Shown: positions 1 to 8,594 of the stretch, one piece after another
How the letters are laid out: each line of letters starts with the position of its first letter
Numbering within the stretch: position 1 is the stretch's first letter
Assembly (NCBI GenBank): GCA_003142595.1
Contig: PLMU01000013.1
Location: forward strand, 102,795 to 166,794
Reading direction: 5' to 3'
Source of the DNA: Phycisphaerales bacterium
Lineage (GTDB): Bacteria > Planctomycetota > Phycisphaerae > Sedimentisphaerales > UBA12454
DNA: 64,000 nt
Notes under the pieces: generated by a model
The model's input: the letters and a program-made list of their open reading frames with translations, nothing else
Told to the model about the DNA's origin: nothing
Database searches by the model: none
Program-made: the position numbers and the translations under genes

Positions 1-1
1 C

Positions 2-454
2 CCTGAAAAAATGATTCCGCTGATGATAAACAATGCTCTGAATGATAAACCGCTGCCTGTTTATGGCGACGGCCTGAATGTCCGCGACTGGATACACGTC
101 GAGGACCACTGCAAAGCTATCTGGAAAGTTCTGACTGATGGAAAGCCCGGCGAAATTTACAACATCGGTTCAAGCAATGAAAAAACAAATCTCGAGGTGG
201 TCAGAACGATACTTAAACTCATCGGCAAACCGGAGTCGTTGATAACTTATGTCAAGGACCGGCCCGGCCACGACAAACGATATGCGATAGATTCTACCAA
301 GACAAACAGCCAGCTCGGCTGGAAAGCCGCTGTAAAATTCGAACAAGGCATGAAAAATACGATTGACTGGTATCTGCAAAATAAAAAATGGCTGGCCGAC
401 GTTACCAGCGGCCAGTATCAGAAATATTATCAGCAGATGTATGCCAACCGTTAG
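2..454 (+). CDS. rfbB: dTDP-glucose 4,6-dehydratase, C-terminal part (cut by window edge)
   Basis: The frame is open from base 2, so this is the 3' part of a gene that starts before the window. The visible segments PEKMIPLMINNAL, YGDGLNVRDWIHVEDHC and YNIGSSNEKTNLEVV are characteristic of the C-terminal substrate-binding half of RfbB/RmlB, a short-chain dehydrogenase fold enzyme that converts dTDP-glucose to dTDP-4-keto-6-deoxyglucose for rhamnose and related sugars. The NAD-binding Rossmann part and catalytic Tyr-x-x-x-Lys lie outside the window. A glycosyltransferase resembling rhamnosyltransferases starts 5 bases downstream on the same strand, which fits a deoxysugar/O-antigen operon. A related NDP-sugar epimerase is possible but the segments fit RfbB best. 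Confidence 0.85.
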   Translation, partial: PEKMIPLMINNALNDKPLPVYGDGLNVRDWIHVEDHCKAIWKVLTDGKPGEIYNIGSSNEKTNLEVVRTILKLIGKPESLITYVKDRPGHDKRYAIDSTKTNSQLGWKAAVKFEQGMKNTIDWYLQNKKWLADVTSGQYQKYYQQMYANR

Positions 455-458
455 CCCA

Positions 459-1424
459 ATGATGAAACTTTCCATTATTATAGTAAGTTGGAATGTTAAA
501 AATGATTTGCTGAACTGTCTTTCATCACTGGATAAAAATCGGCCTTCTTTTCCTTTTGAGCAAATCGTCATTGACAATATGAGTTCCGATGGAACCGCAA
601 AAACAGTAAGGCAGGAGTATCCTGCTGTTAAAGTAATTGAAAATCAGGAAAATAAAGGTTTCGCCCAAGCAAACAATCAGGGCATAAAACAATCAAGCGG
701 CGAATATATTCTGTTCTTGAATCCTGATACAATTATTCATCCTAATTCTCTTGGTACGTTAGTAGAATTTTTAGATAACAATCCGGATGTTGGAGCCTGC
801 GGTCCCAAATTGTTAAACGCCGACGGTTCCGCCCAGGCATCTGTAAGGCAATTTCCTACTTTCAGAGGAGTTTTGTACGGCCATACTGTTTGCAGATTAA
901 TCGGTCTTTTCTGGTATCAACATCGAAAATGGATGATGAAGGATTTCAGGTATGATCGCCAAATGGACGTAGACCAGATTATGGGCGCTGCGATGATGGT
1001 CAGGCGTTCCGTAATCGATAAAGTCGGAGGTATGGACGAAAATTTCTTTATGTATTTTGAAGAAATTGATTTGTGCTATAGAATCAAGCAGGCTGGCTGG
1101 CGCATCGTATTTTTGCCTGATGCTGTGATTACCCACCTGGGCGGACGCTCTTCATCGCAGGTGCCGCTGAGAAGAGTTATGATGCTCAAAAGCCTGATAT
1201 CGTTTTTCCGAAAACACCGCGGAAGGGTCGAAGCCGAACTATTCGCTGTTGTATTTAAAATCGGGGTTATCCTGCGAAATATCTGCCATTTAATAATTGG
1301 GCTTTTTACTTTTATAATTGCGTCCGTGATATTTGACCAAGAGAGAAAGAAAAAAGCGAAAGAAAAGGTTGTCCTGCATACGCTTTTGCTTACGAAATAT
1401 CTTTGGCAAATTATTACAATGTAA
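459..1424 (+). CDS. family 2 glycosyltransferase, rhamnosyltransferase-like
   Basis: About 321 residues. The start is one of two adjacent ATGs (459 or 462), 4-7 bases after the rfbB stop. An in-frame ATG further upstream would overlap rfbB and is not needed. The N-terminus LSIIIVSWNVKNDLLNCL is the first strand and helix of a GT-A fold; LFLNPDTIIHP carries the DxD-equivalent; MGAAMMVRRSVIDKVGG and FFMYFEEIDLCYRIKQ are the acceptor-side motifs of the WbbL-type rhamnosyltransferase group. A hydrophobic stretch near residues 265-300 suggests membrane attachment at the C-terminus. It probably adds a sugar to a lipid-linked glycan on the cytoplasmic membrane face. The donor cannot be read from sequence; dTDP-rhamnose is suggested by the neighbour. 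Confidence 0.85.
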   Translation: MMKLSIIIVSWNVKNDLLNCLSSLDKNRPSFPFEQIVIDNMSSDGTAKTVRQEYPAVKVIENQENKGFAQANNQGIKQSSGEYILFLNPDTIIHPNSLGTLVEFLDNNPDVGACGPKLLNADGSAQASVRQFPTFRGVLYGHTVCRLIGLFWYQHRKWMMKDFRYDRQMDVDQIMGAAMMVRRSVIDKVGGMDENFFMYFEEIDLCYRIKQAGWRIVFLPDAVITHLGGRSSSQVPLRRVMMLKSLISFFRKHRGRVEAELFAVVFKIGVILRNICHLIIGLFTFIIASVIFDQERKKKAKEKVVLHTLLLTKYLWQIITM

Positions 1425-1460
1425 AATCAGCCCATAGATAACTTACACCAGCTTATTGGT

Positions 1461-3410
1461 TTATTTTCGTTCAAGAAGATACAATTTATTACCAGGAACA
1501 GATAATTCTTCACACAGGCGAAATCCTATCCCATTTCCAATCGAACCCAATTGGCCGGCATAAATCGAATTTTCAGGGAGATGCGTCAGAAACTCGTCAC
1601 CGGTAGTCCCAAAACTCTCGGTCGCCAACAAATATCCACCCGGTTTTAACAAACTATAAATATGTTTCAAGACTTCTGTAGGGTCGGGTAAATGTTCCAG
1701 AACTTCCGTACAATAAACCGCATCAAAGGAAGATGGTTTTAACACATTTAAATCAGAAACAATATCTACAACAACTCCCGATGAAACCGATTTTATTTTC
1801 ACAAATTTTCGTGAAAATTCATTGACATCAAAATGCGTCACATGAATGCCTGATTTGGCAAAATAAATACTGTCCATCCCAATACCCGCGCCATAATCCA
1901 ATACGGAATCACATCCCATACGTTTTAAGACAGACAGGGCGACCTTTCGCCATTGATTACGCTCCCACGCCGTATGACCAGTATGAGCAACTAATAAGTC
2001 ATATAGATAGGCGTCATTGGATTGATAAAACGACAGGACATCATTCGGATTCTTGGGGGAACCGTATTCTGTCCATGCTGCGTTGACCGTACTGCCTGGA
2101 TTTTGGGCTTCCTCCAATAACCGTTTTTCCACCTTATTACATGGTACCCCTGTGATTTTGCTAATGATATCAATGTCGCTTTTTCGCTCAAAAAACAACC
2201 CGTTTACAAATTGCTTTTCGCCAATGGCCCTACATACATCGAGAATGATATCTCTATGATTTGCATCTGCATTAAAATCAAACATAACTTTACCTTGCAG
2301 CGCTTCGAAGTTCTTATAGATGTAGGTTAATTTTTCTGCAACAGCTCCCGCATTGCCAGGCTGAACCAGAAAGGCATTAACGCCATCAACTAAACGCTCC
2401 GCCATCCCGCCGATATCAGACGCAAGAACGAATACCTTGCGCTCAAGAGCCTCATCTATGACTCGACAGTAGGTTTCAGGCCATACGGAAGGAGCCGCCA
2501 ATATATCAATTTTGGAAAAAATTTGATCCAAATCCTTTGATTCATACGAACCATGAGTATAAATTTTATCCTCGAACCCTCGAAATATATGAAAAACATT
2601 TTCTTTCTGTTTTTCATTTTGAATGCCGTATATCTCTAGTAGCCATGGAAATGTTAAAGTTTTGAGAGCTTTTGCTAATACATTAAATCCTTTATGTTCT
2701 GATTTACCGTTTAAAAATCCAATTCGTAAAACACCATCGGCAGGAGCCTTCTTTGGCGATGATACCGTCTTCCACGCCTGAACTGGAGATACACGTATGA
2801 CATTTTCCCGTCTAAGACCATACTTGGAATAAATTTTCGCACTGTGTTCAGAAACACAAAATACGACTCGAGCATTGATTAAAAGCGACTTAGCAAGAGC
2901 TATACGGTCATTGAATCTTATCACCTTCTTAAGAAAAGATATAGGGTGCCTGATTTTCGCTAAGCATTTCGCACAAACCAAACACTTTGGCTTTTTACAT
3001 GACATCCCATTACTTTGTCTTAATATTGCACGTGGACAGATCAAAGAAAAATCGTGCAAATGTAAAATATAAGGAATATTTATACCTTCCAGAATGCGCA
3101 ATGGAAGCATAAAGGTACTCATGATGTAGATTAAATCCGGTTTAAGCGATTCCAAAAGAGACCTGAAATGTAATGAAGTAAATCGCTTATCAGGTATCTG
3201 ATCCCGTGAACCCGGAACAGTTATTGTATTGATATTTTCAACCTTACAATGAAAAGGAGATGGTTTATCCGAGTTCTTGGTAGTAGAGAATATCAACACA
3301 GACAAATCATGCTGCTTAGATAATTCATGGACTATCTCAGAGGCATAGAGTTCAACCCCTCCCACCTTATTAAGCGGATAAATTCCATGGATAATCATCA
3401 AAATGCGCAT
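1461..3410 (-). CDS. fused GT4 glycosyltransferase and SAM-dependent methyltransferase
   Basis: 649 residues. Residues 1-395 are a GT-B family 4 glycosyltransferase: the N-terminus MRILMIIHGIYPLNKVGGVE has the acceptor-side glycine loop, and the C-terminal half has the E(x7)E pair in PETYCRVIDEALERKVFVLA. A cysteine-rich insert (CKKPKCLVCAKC, about 138-149) is unusual for the family and could bind a metal. After a linker, residues 497-620 form a class I methyltransferase with motif I VLDYGAGIGMDS (503-514) and the later CTEVLEHLPDP and LKPGGYLL motifs. A protein that adds a sugar and then methylates it, or methylates to end a chain, fits the surrounding polysaccharide locus. Both domains keep recognisable motifs; substrates are unknown. 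Confidence 0.85.
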   Translation of the reverse strand: MRILMIIHGIYPLNKVGGVELYASEIVHELSKQHDLSVLIFSTTKNSDKPSPFHCKVENINTITVPGSRDQIPDKRFTSLHFRSLLESLKPDLIYIMSTFMLPLRILEGINIPYILHLHDFSLICPRAILRQSNGMSCKKPKCLVCAKCLAKIRHPISFLKKVIRFNDRIALAKSLLINARVVFCVSEHSAKIYSKYGLRRENVIRVSPVQAWKTVSSPKKAPADGVLRIGFLNGKSEHKGFNVLAKALKTLTFPWLLEIYGIQNEKQKENVFHIFRGFEDKIYTHGSYESKDLDQIFSKIDILAAPSVWPETYCRVIDEALERKVFVLASDIGGMAERLVDGVNAFLVQPGNAGAVAEKLTYIYKNFEALQGKVMFDFNADANHRDIILDVCRAIGEKQFVNGLFFERKSDIDIISKITGVPCNKVEKRLLEEAQNPGSTVNAAWTEYGSPKNPNDVLSFYQSNDAYLYDLLVAHTGHTAWERNQWRKVALSVLKRMGCDSVLDYGAGIGMDSIYFAKSGIHVTHFDVNEFSRKFVKIKSVSSGVVVDIVSDLNVLKPSSFDAVYCTEVLEHLPDPTEVLKHIYSLLKPGGYLLATESFGTTGDEFLTHLPENSIYAGQLGSIGNGIGFRLCEELSVPGNKLYLLERK

Positions 3411-3542
3411 ATTACTGCTTTCTTTAAGTTTTTCATATAGTTCATTTTAGATGTCTGCCAAACGAATTTATTGATCCTTTGCCCTTTACTTAACATTATA
3501 TCATGGAACACAATTTTTTGACAATTATATCCCTTGTGCAAT

Positions 3543-4586
3543 TCAGGAAAAGATGCCCCACGGGGCTTGATATTGTCCCGTATCAATCATGTCCAGAATA
3601 TAACCTGCAATTTTGACGCAATTGAACTGTTCATGCATCCACTTCATACCGGCATCCGCTATTTTCTTTCTTTCCTCCTCGTGTTTGAGATACCAGTCGG
3701 CCAGCTCGAAAAACTCTTCGACAGTATCAAAAAATTTCAAATGCTGTCCGTCTTTGTACAGTCCATCACAATCCTTCATCCTTTTTGCCATCACAAAAGT
3801 CCCGCAGGCCAAATAATGCGTAAGCCTGTCTGAATGGTAAAATTTGATGTCGTCGCGAACGTTGGAATTGACGCCTATTTTAGCGCCGCTAATGGCATAA
3901 AAATAGTCTAATCCGCCTATCTTTGGCCAGCCCAAACAGCCGTAAATAGAACAGTTTTTCATACCTATTAGTTTATTGGCAAGTTGATATCTTATATCAC
4001 TTGTGGGATAATCTCTTTTAAGTTTGAGTTGACCTGTAAATAATATGTCGCTTTTCCACTGTTCGCCGACATCGTACCTATGATCAGTGTCGGGGTCGCA
4101 TATATTAGGCAGAAAAACGCATCTGCGAACGCCGGCATCGCGATAATCCTGTAGAAATTCGCCGTCGTTTGTGGCCGTCATTATATCAAGTCCCCTGGCG
4201 GTTTCTATACGTTTGTCTTTTTGCAGTTTAGGCCAGGGATCCCCGTCTCCGCCGACAAGCACCGCCGAGGGAACCTCTTCACGCAGCAGCGATATTGTCG
4301 CACTGTCCAGATATTTTGCGAAACCGACAAAAATGATATCCGGTTTATACTGTCTCACAAATTGCGCGATGATTTCATCTGCTTTTCGTTTGCACAAAAA
4401 GCCGGAAAGCAAGCGGCTTTTGAAATGGCTTAGCTGGGATAAAATACTGCAATAACTGAGATGACGAACATCATGACCGAGACGAATGAAACCCTTTGCC
4501 AGCTTGGGCGCCTGATCCAAATACATTTTTACAGGTTTGTTATTTGTATCTGATAAAATTAATATTTTATGAATTCCCTCTGTCAT
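3543..4586 (-). CDS. CgeB-like glycosyltransferase
   Basis: About 347 residues. ATG at 4586 is preferred over a TTG two codons earlier because AGGAG lies about eight bases before it. The N-terminal half has a Rossmann-like layout (HKILILSDTNN, YKPDIIFVGFAKYLDS, AVLVGGDGDPWPKL) and the C-terminal half has SDRLTHYLACGTFVMAKRMKD followed by a helical tail, the layout of CgeB/DUF3880-type glycosyltransferases (GT-B fold) used for protein or surface glycans in many bacteria. It lies between two other minus-strand glycosyltransferase genes. Acceptor and donor cannot be inferred. The call rests on fold-level motifs rather than a decisive catalytic signature. Confidence 0.7.
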   Translation of the reverse strand: MTEGIHKILILSDTNNKPVKMYLDQAPKLAKGFIRLGHDVRHLSYCSILSQLSHFKSRLLSGFLCKRKADEIIAQFVRQYKPDIIFVGFAKYLDSATISLLREEVPSAVLVGGDGDPWPKLQKDKRIETARGLDIMTATNDGEFLQDYRDAGVRRCVFLPNICDPDTDHRYDVGEQWKSDILFTGQLKLKRDYPTSDIRYQLANKLIGMKNCSIYGCLGWPKIGGLDYFYAISGAKIGVNSNVRDDIKFYHSDRLTHYLACGTFVMAKRMKDCDGLYKDGQHLKFFDTVEEFFELADWYLKHEEERKKIADAGMKWMHEQFNCVKIAGYILDMIDTGQYQAPWGIFS

Positions 4587-4618
4587 CCGCAATACTCCTG
4601 TTTAATGCGTTTATCCCA

Positions 4619-5590
4619 TTAAATTATCTTTTTTATGATTTGACTTTTATACTCAGGATCATCCAACGGACGTATTATTCTGCCCTCTTTAGTGCTATCA
4701 ATGTACTTAAACTTCAACGGTATATCTGGTGCGCCTCTTGTCAAAAACCGTTCATACTCAAGGTCGAGATGTCCTATATCTATGGCCTGATATCCCTTAT
4801 TGCACAAATCATAAGCTAAAACAGTTGCCGTTGGTCCAAGCGCAATTAATACAAGTTTGTCCTTACCAATATCATTAAAGGCAGACAAAATTTCGTCATA
4901 TTTATCAAATGCGCTGACAGCGGGGCAAAGAATGCGGGATATGGATTTGGCGCTGCTTAATAAATCGTTAAACATACCAAATCGCGTCCCTTCGCCTTCA
5001 CATATAATCACATCTCTGCCTGCCCATATTTTCTTAATTTTCTCAAAATATTCGCTGCACTTTTTGTTATGCTCTTCCGTTTTATTAAAAAGCATATAAA
5101 TCCGGCTAAAAAACGCGTTATAATAAACACGGTTCATATCAAGATAAGAATATGCCATCTCTCTTTTTTGAGACATCCATTTCCTCCAAAAATCAGCTCC
5201 AGACGGAACACAATTATCCAAAGAACCAAAACAATCCGGCAAACCAATCAATAAATTCGAGGCATCTGACGCAATAACTTCTTTCAGCCGCTGAGCAAGT
5301 TTGACCGAGCGGTTCTGAAAATGAATATGGCCGCCGTTCATAACACCAAATTCTCCATCGCCAAAACGGGAAAGGGAACATTTATCCTGCAGAATTTTAT
5401 CTAATGTTTCATCCTCAGTTTTTATCGTAGGTATCGGAACAGTAAAATTGCTGTTTTTTATTTTATCATATATTTCATAAGGCAGATTATTCAGCTTATA
5501 CTGAGTTTTCTCAAGCTCTTTATAAACTTTGCCGAAAAAAGGCAGCTTTTTCTTGAAACGCTCGAATTCTTTTTTTATTTTTGTCAGCAT
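4619..5590 (-). CDS. SP_1767/DUF1792-type (GT-D) glycosyltransferase
   Basis: About 323 residues from the ATG at 5590 (MLTKIKKEFERF). The frame stays open for another 133 codons upstream, but that part lies opposite the divergent gene at 5702 and its translation does not look like protein. The core CSLSRFGDGEFGVMNGG, FQNRSVKLAQRLKEV and LIGLPDCFGS, then VIICEGEGTRFG and LVLIALGPTATVLAYDL, matches the DUF1792 GT-D domain first defined in serine-rich repeat adhesin glycosylation. The C-terminal GYQAIDIGHLDLEYE is also typical. In this locus it more likely acts on a surface polysaccharide than on an adhesin. Confidence 0.8.
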   Translation of the reverse strand: MLTKIKKEFERFKKKLPFFGKVYKELEKTQYKLNNLPYEIYDKIKNSNFTVPIPTIKTEDETLDKILQDKCSLSRFGDGEFGVMNGGHIHFQNRSVKLAQRLKEVIASDASNLLIGLPDCFGSLDNCVPSGADFWRKWMSQKREMAYSYLDMNRVYYNAFFSRIYMLFNKTEEHNKKCSEYFEKIKKIWAGRDVIICEGEGTRFGMFNDLLSSAKSISRILCPAVSAFDKYDEILSAFNDIGKDKLVLIALGPTATVLAYDLCNKGYQAIDIGHLDLEYERFLTRGAPDIPLKFKYIDSTKEGRIIRPLDDPEYKSQIIKKII

Positions 5591-5701
5591 ATCGCCGAAA
5601 ATAATACAATATTCCTCCGGTTTGTCAAGCTCAAAGCACAAATTCGCCTTGACAATCAGCGGTAATTTGGACAATATGACATAAAATTTACTTGAGGTTG
5701 A

Positions 5702-6688
5702 ATGGATTATATACTTGAGACTGTAAACTGCCCGGTATGCGGCGGAAACAACTATAAGCCGTATATAACAAATGCCAAAGAGCTCTACGGCGGAACCGAT
5801 AATTTCTTCAATGTCGTAAAATGTTGCGACTGCCAAATGATTTTTACCAATCCCCGGCCGACAAAAGACACCATAGGCTTCTTTTATCCCGACTCGGCGG
5901 GTTATTATCAGCCGGATTCGAAGAATAAAGATAATACCATCGAAGAAAAAATTATTAGAACCGTTTTGGCCAATTATTATGGCTATCAATTCAAATCGCC
6001 CTTCAGCAAATCCTGGGCTTTTCTATTTAAAAAATTATTCCGCCACAAATTGGCTGTCAGCCACATTCCCCGCTTTGTCCCCGGCGGCAGACTTCTTGAT
6101 ATCGGCTGCTCCTGGGGTTCCTATATTTACAAAATGAGTAATTATGGCTGGAAAGTCTATGGTGTTGAGATTAATAAAAAGGCCGCTGAATATGCAAAAA
6201 ATACTTTAGGTATAGAGAACATTTTTAACGGATCTTTCAATGAATATAAATGTCCGGAGGATTTTTTTGACGTTGTTCATATGAGTATGGCCCTTGAGCA
6301 TCTACACGAGCCGGCACAGTGCCTGAAACGAATACATAAATTTATGAAAACAGGCGGACAATTAATCATTTCTGTGCCGGATATATCGGGGTTCGAGGCC
6401 GGAATTTATGGCAGATACGCATATACGCTTCAGGTTCCTCAGCATCTGAACCATTTTTCGCCGGCCACAATCAAATCAATGTTGAATAAAACAGGTTTTA
6501 CCGTTGAAAAAATTGTTCATCAGAGCTCCGCAAAGGACCTTGTCGCATCAGCACAGTATCTTGACAACAAACTGCCGCATAATATTTTGAAATCGTCGCT
6601 GATTCGTAAAATATTCGTTAAGCCTTTTGTCTTTTTGCTGTCAAGATGCGGAAAAACAAGCAGAATGAGCATATACGTCGGGAAATGA
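5702..6688 (+). CDS. class I SAM methyltransferase with N-terminal zinc-binding motif
   Basis: 328 residues, starting six bases after a GAGG ribosome-binding site. The N-terminus has CPVCGGNNYKPY and, about 30 residues later, CCDCQ, a four-cysteine zinc site common in methyltransferases of sugar and O-antigen loci. Motif I is LLDIGCSWGSY, followed by VYGVEINKKAAEYA and a typical later motif MSMALEHLHEPAQ. The C-terminal part (QVPQHLNHFSPATIKSMLNKTGF) is characteristic of the Methyltransf_23/13 group. It probably methylates a nucleotide sugar or glycan residue. It is divergent from the gene at 4619 and convergent with the one ending at 6689, so it is a single-gene unit inside the polysaccharide region. 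Confidence 0.85.
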   Translation: MDYILETVNCPVCGGNNYKPYITNAKELYGGTDNFFNVVKCCDCQMIFTNPRPTKDTIGFFYPDSAGYYQPDSKNKDNTIEEKIIRTVLANYYGYQFKSPFSKSWAFLFKKLFRHKLAVSHIPRFVPGGRLLDIGCSWGSYIYKMSNYGWKVYGVEINKKAAEYAKNTLGIENIFNGSFNEYKCPEDFFDVVHMSMALEHLHEPAQCLKRIHKFMKTGGQLIISVPDISGFEAGIYGRYAYTLQVPQHLNHFSPATIKSMLNKTGFTVEKIVHQSSAKDLVASAQYLDNKLPHNILKSSLIRKIFVKPFVFLLSRCGKTSRMSIYVGK

Positions 6689-8566
6689 TTATTTTTTCTG
6701 GATGTTTTCTTTTATAATTTTGCACAGCCTTTCGCCAAGAACTGCTAAATCATATTGTTGAACAAATTGCTTTGCGTTTCGGCCTAATTCGTCTCGTAAA
6801 GCCGCGTTCTGAACCATTTTTATGACTTTCTCTTTCCATTGTTCAGGCGTTTCCGCAACAACTCCCGCTTTGCTGCAATAAATAAAATCACCATTGACCT
6901 TTACAGGTGAAGCAATAACAGGCAGACCGGCTGCGAAATATTGAAGGATTTTGAAACCGCATTTGCCTCGTGTAAATCTATCGTCTGGAAGCGGAGCCAG
7001 GCCGATATCGCATTGTAATAAATCATGAATTTGAGTTTCCAGAGACCACTCATGTTTTTCTACTGCCATATTATTCAGCTCAAAAAAATCATCTGCTATG
7101 ATGCGCAGAACCACTCGCGAATCTTCTTTCCCAATCTGTTCAAGAGCATCTTTAATTTCTGAAAGATATTTCAGTGTACTTTTGCTTCCTATCCAGACTA
7201 AGCGGATTTTATCATCTGGCTTGGTTTTTTCTGCTTTGTGAAATGCTTTTGTGTCGAGTCCGGTCGGCAACATGTAAACATTTGAACAGTAACCTCTGGC
7301 ATGTTCTGCCAGATATTCATTGCCCGCAATCATCACATCCACCATTTTTGCTGTCCGCCTGAATAACCGAAAATGGCTCGTCCGATCACTGTCAGGTTTT
7401 GTGGGGCTATACATAATCGCATCGTCAAAATCGTAAATTATTATTTTGCTGCAAAAACGCAAAATCCTCGCATCAAAAAGATTTAAACATTTTTTATGTA
7501 GGAAAACAGCGTCAAATTTTCGAGCCGAGTAAAACAATTTCCAGCGAATTAATATATTCCCCGGCAATTGTCGGACTTCTGTTTGTATCCCTGCTTCGTG
7601 TAGATACGGCAAATATTCGCCGATACGCTGACGAAAGCTTGCGCGAGAAAGATTGTTGCTTATGATAAGAATTCCGGCCGATTGCGGCTTCGTTAATTGT
7701 CGCGTCTCCGCTATAAGCAGCCATACAAACGCCTTTAAATTAAAATGCCTTTTCAGCGAACTTTTTAACAAATCACAGGCGGTTTGTTTCATTGATTCTC
7801 TAACAGCACTTTTGGCGGCTCTATACTGCTCTTTACTCAATCTCTTCATTGCCAATTTGTATGGAATTACATTTTTGCCGCCGCCTTCAAAATAAAATTT
7901 TTCCAGAACCCTGTATTCTGCATATCGATTTCGGAAAGATGGCTGAGAAAGATTTCCAAGGTGTCTTCGCCTCTTGAAAACCGGCTTATTAATCGCGATA
8001 AAATCATATTTTAATGAAAGCTTCAGCCATAAATCATAATCGCAGCAAACAGGCAGAGAGGTATCGAAGCCGCTGGACTCAAGAAGCATTTTTTTTGGAA
8101 AAAGCGAACCGCAGGAATGCATCAAAATATTTTCGAAAAGATGCCTGGTTATTTTTCCGCTATATAGCTTTTTCTTTTTTCTTCGAAGAGCGTTCCCATA
8201 TTCATCGATTGCAGTATATGGCCCATAAACAATAACATTCTCAGCGTTTTGCGGCATAACATCGACCATTTTTTCCAGCGCGTCCGGATACAACAGGTCG
8301 TCCGAATCAAGAAATGAGATATATTTACCGTTTGCGAGTTCAATAAGTTTATTCCTGGCCGCTGCGTCTCCTGCATTTTCCTGCCAATAGTAGCGCACAT
8401 TATAGCCGTTTTTTTCCAGCATCTGTTTTGTGCCGTCGGTCGAACCGTCATCGACGATTACCACTTCGAAATCTTTGTATGTCTGCGCGAATACACTGTC
8501 GAGAGTTTCTTTAAGAAGATATTCTCTGTTATAAGTCGGAATGCAAACGCTGACTTTTGGTGACAT
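6689..8566 (-). CDS. two-domain glycosyltransferase (GT2 plus GT4)
   Basis: About 625 residues. The ATG at 8566 (MSPKVSVCIPTYNRE) is chosen because AGAGGT lies just before it; the earlier in-frame start adds nine residues of no family resemblance. Residues 1-270 form a GT2 domain: VSVCIPTYNRE, VVIVDDGSTDGT, SFLDSDDLLYPDAL with the DxD. From about residue 290 a second, GT4-like GT-B domain follows (AGILIISNNLSRASFRQR at its start, then RLVWIGSKSTLKY, GLAPLPDDRFTRGKCGFKILQYFAAGLPVIAS). One polypeptide could add two successive sugars. The start abuts the stop of the ABC exporter gene (8595), so the two are probably co-transcribed. Confidence 0.85.
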   Translation of the reverse strand: MSPKVSVCIPTYNREYLLKETLDSVFAQTYKDFEVVIVDDGSTDGTKQMLEKNGYNVRYYWQENAGDAAARNKLIELANGKYISFLDSDDLLYPDALEKMVDVMPQNAENVIVYGPYTAIDEYGNALRRKKKKLYSGKITRHLFENILMHSCGSLFPKKMLLESSGFDTSLPVCCDYDLWLKLSLKYDFIAINKPVFKRRRHLGNLSQPSFRNRYAEYRVLEKFYFEGGGKNVIPYKLAMKRLSKEQYRAAKSAVRESMKQTACDLLKSSLKRHFNLKAFVWLLIAETRQLTKPQSAGILIISNNLSRASFRQRIGEYLPYLHEAGIQTEVRQLPGNILIRWKLFYSARKFDAVFLHKKCLNLFDARILRFCSKIIIYDFDDAIMYSPTKPDSDRTSHFRLFRRTAKMVDVMIAGNEYLAEHARGYCSNVYMLPTGLDTKAFHKAEKTKPDDKIRLVWIGSKSTLKYLSEIKDALEQIGKEDSRVVLRIIADDFFELNNMAVEKHEWSLETQIHDLLQCDIGLAPLPDDRFTRGKCGFKILQYFAAGLPVIASPVKVNGDFIYCSKAGVVAETPEQWKEKVIKMVQNAALRDELGRNAKQFVQQYDLAVLGERLCKIIKENIQKK

Positions 8567-8594
8567 CGTTACCTCTAACCGGACAAATGCCAAA

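Noticed and set aside
5591-5989. N-terminal extension of the SP_1767-type glycosyltransferase
   Set aside because: The open frame is opposite the divergent methyltransferase gene, its translation is not protein-like, and a start at 5590 gives the usual domain length.
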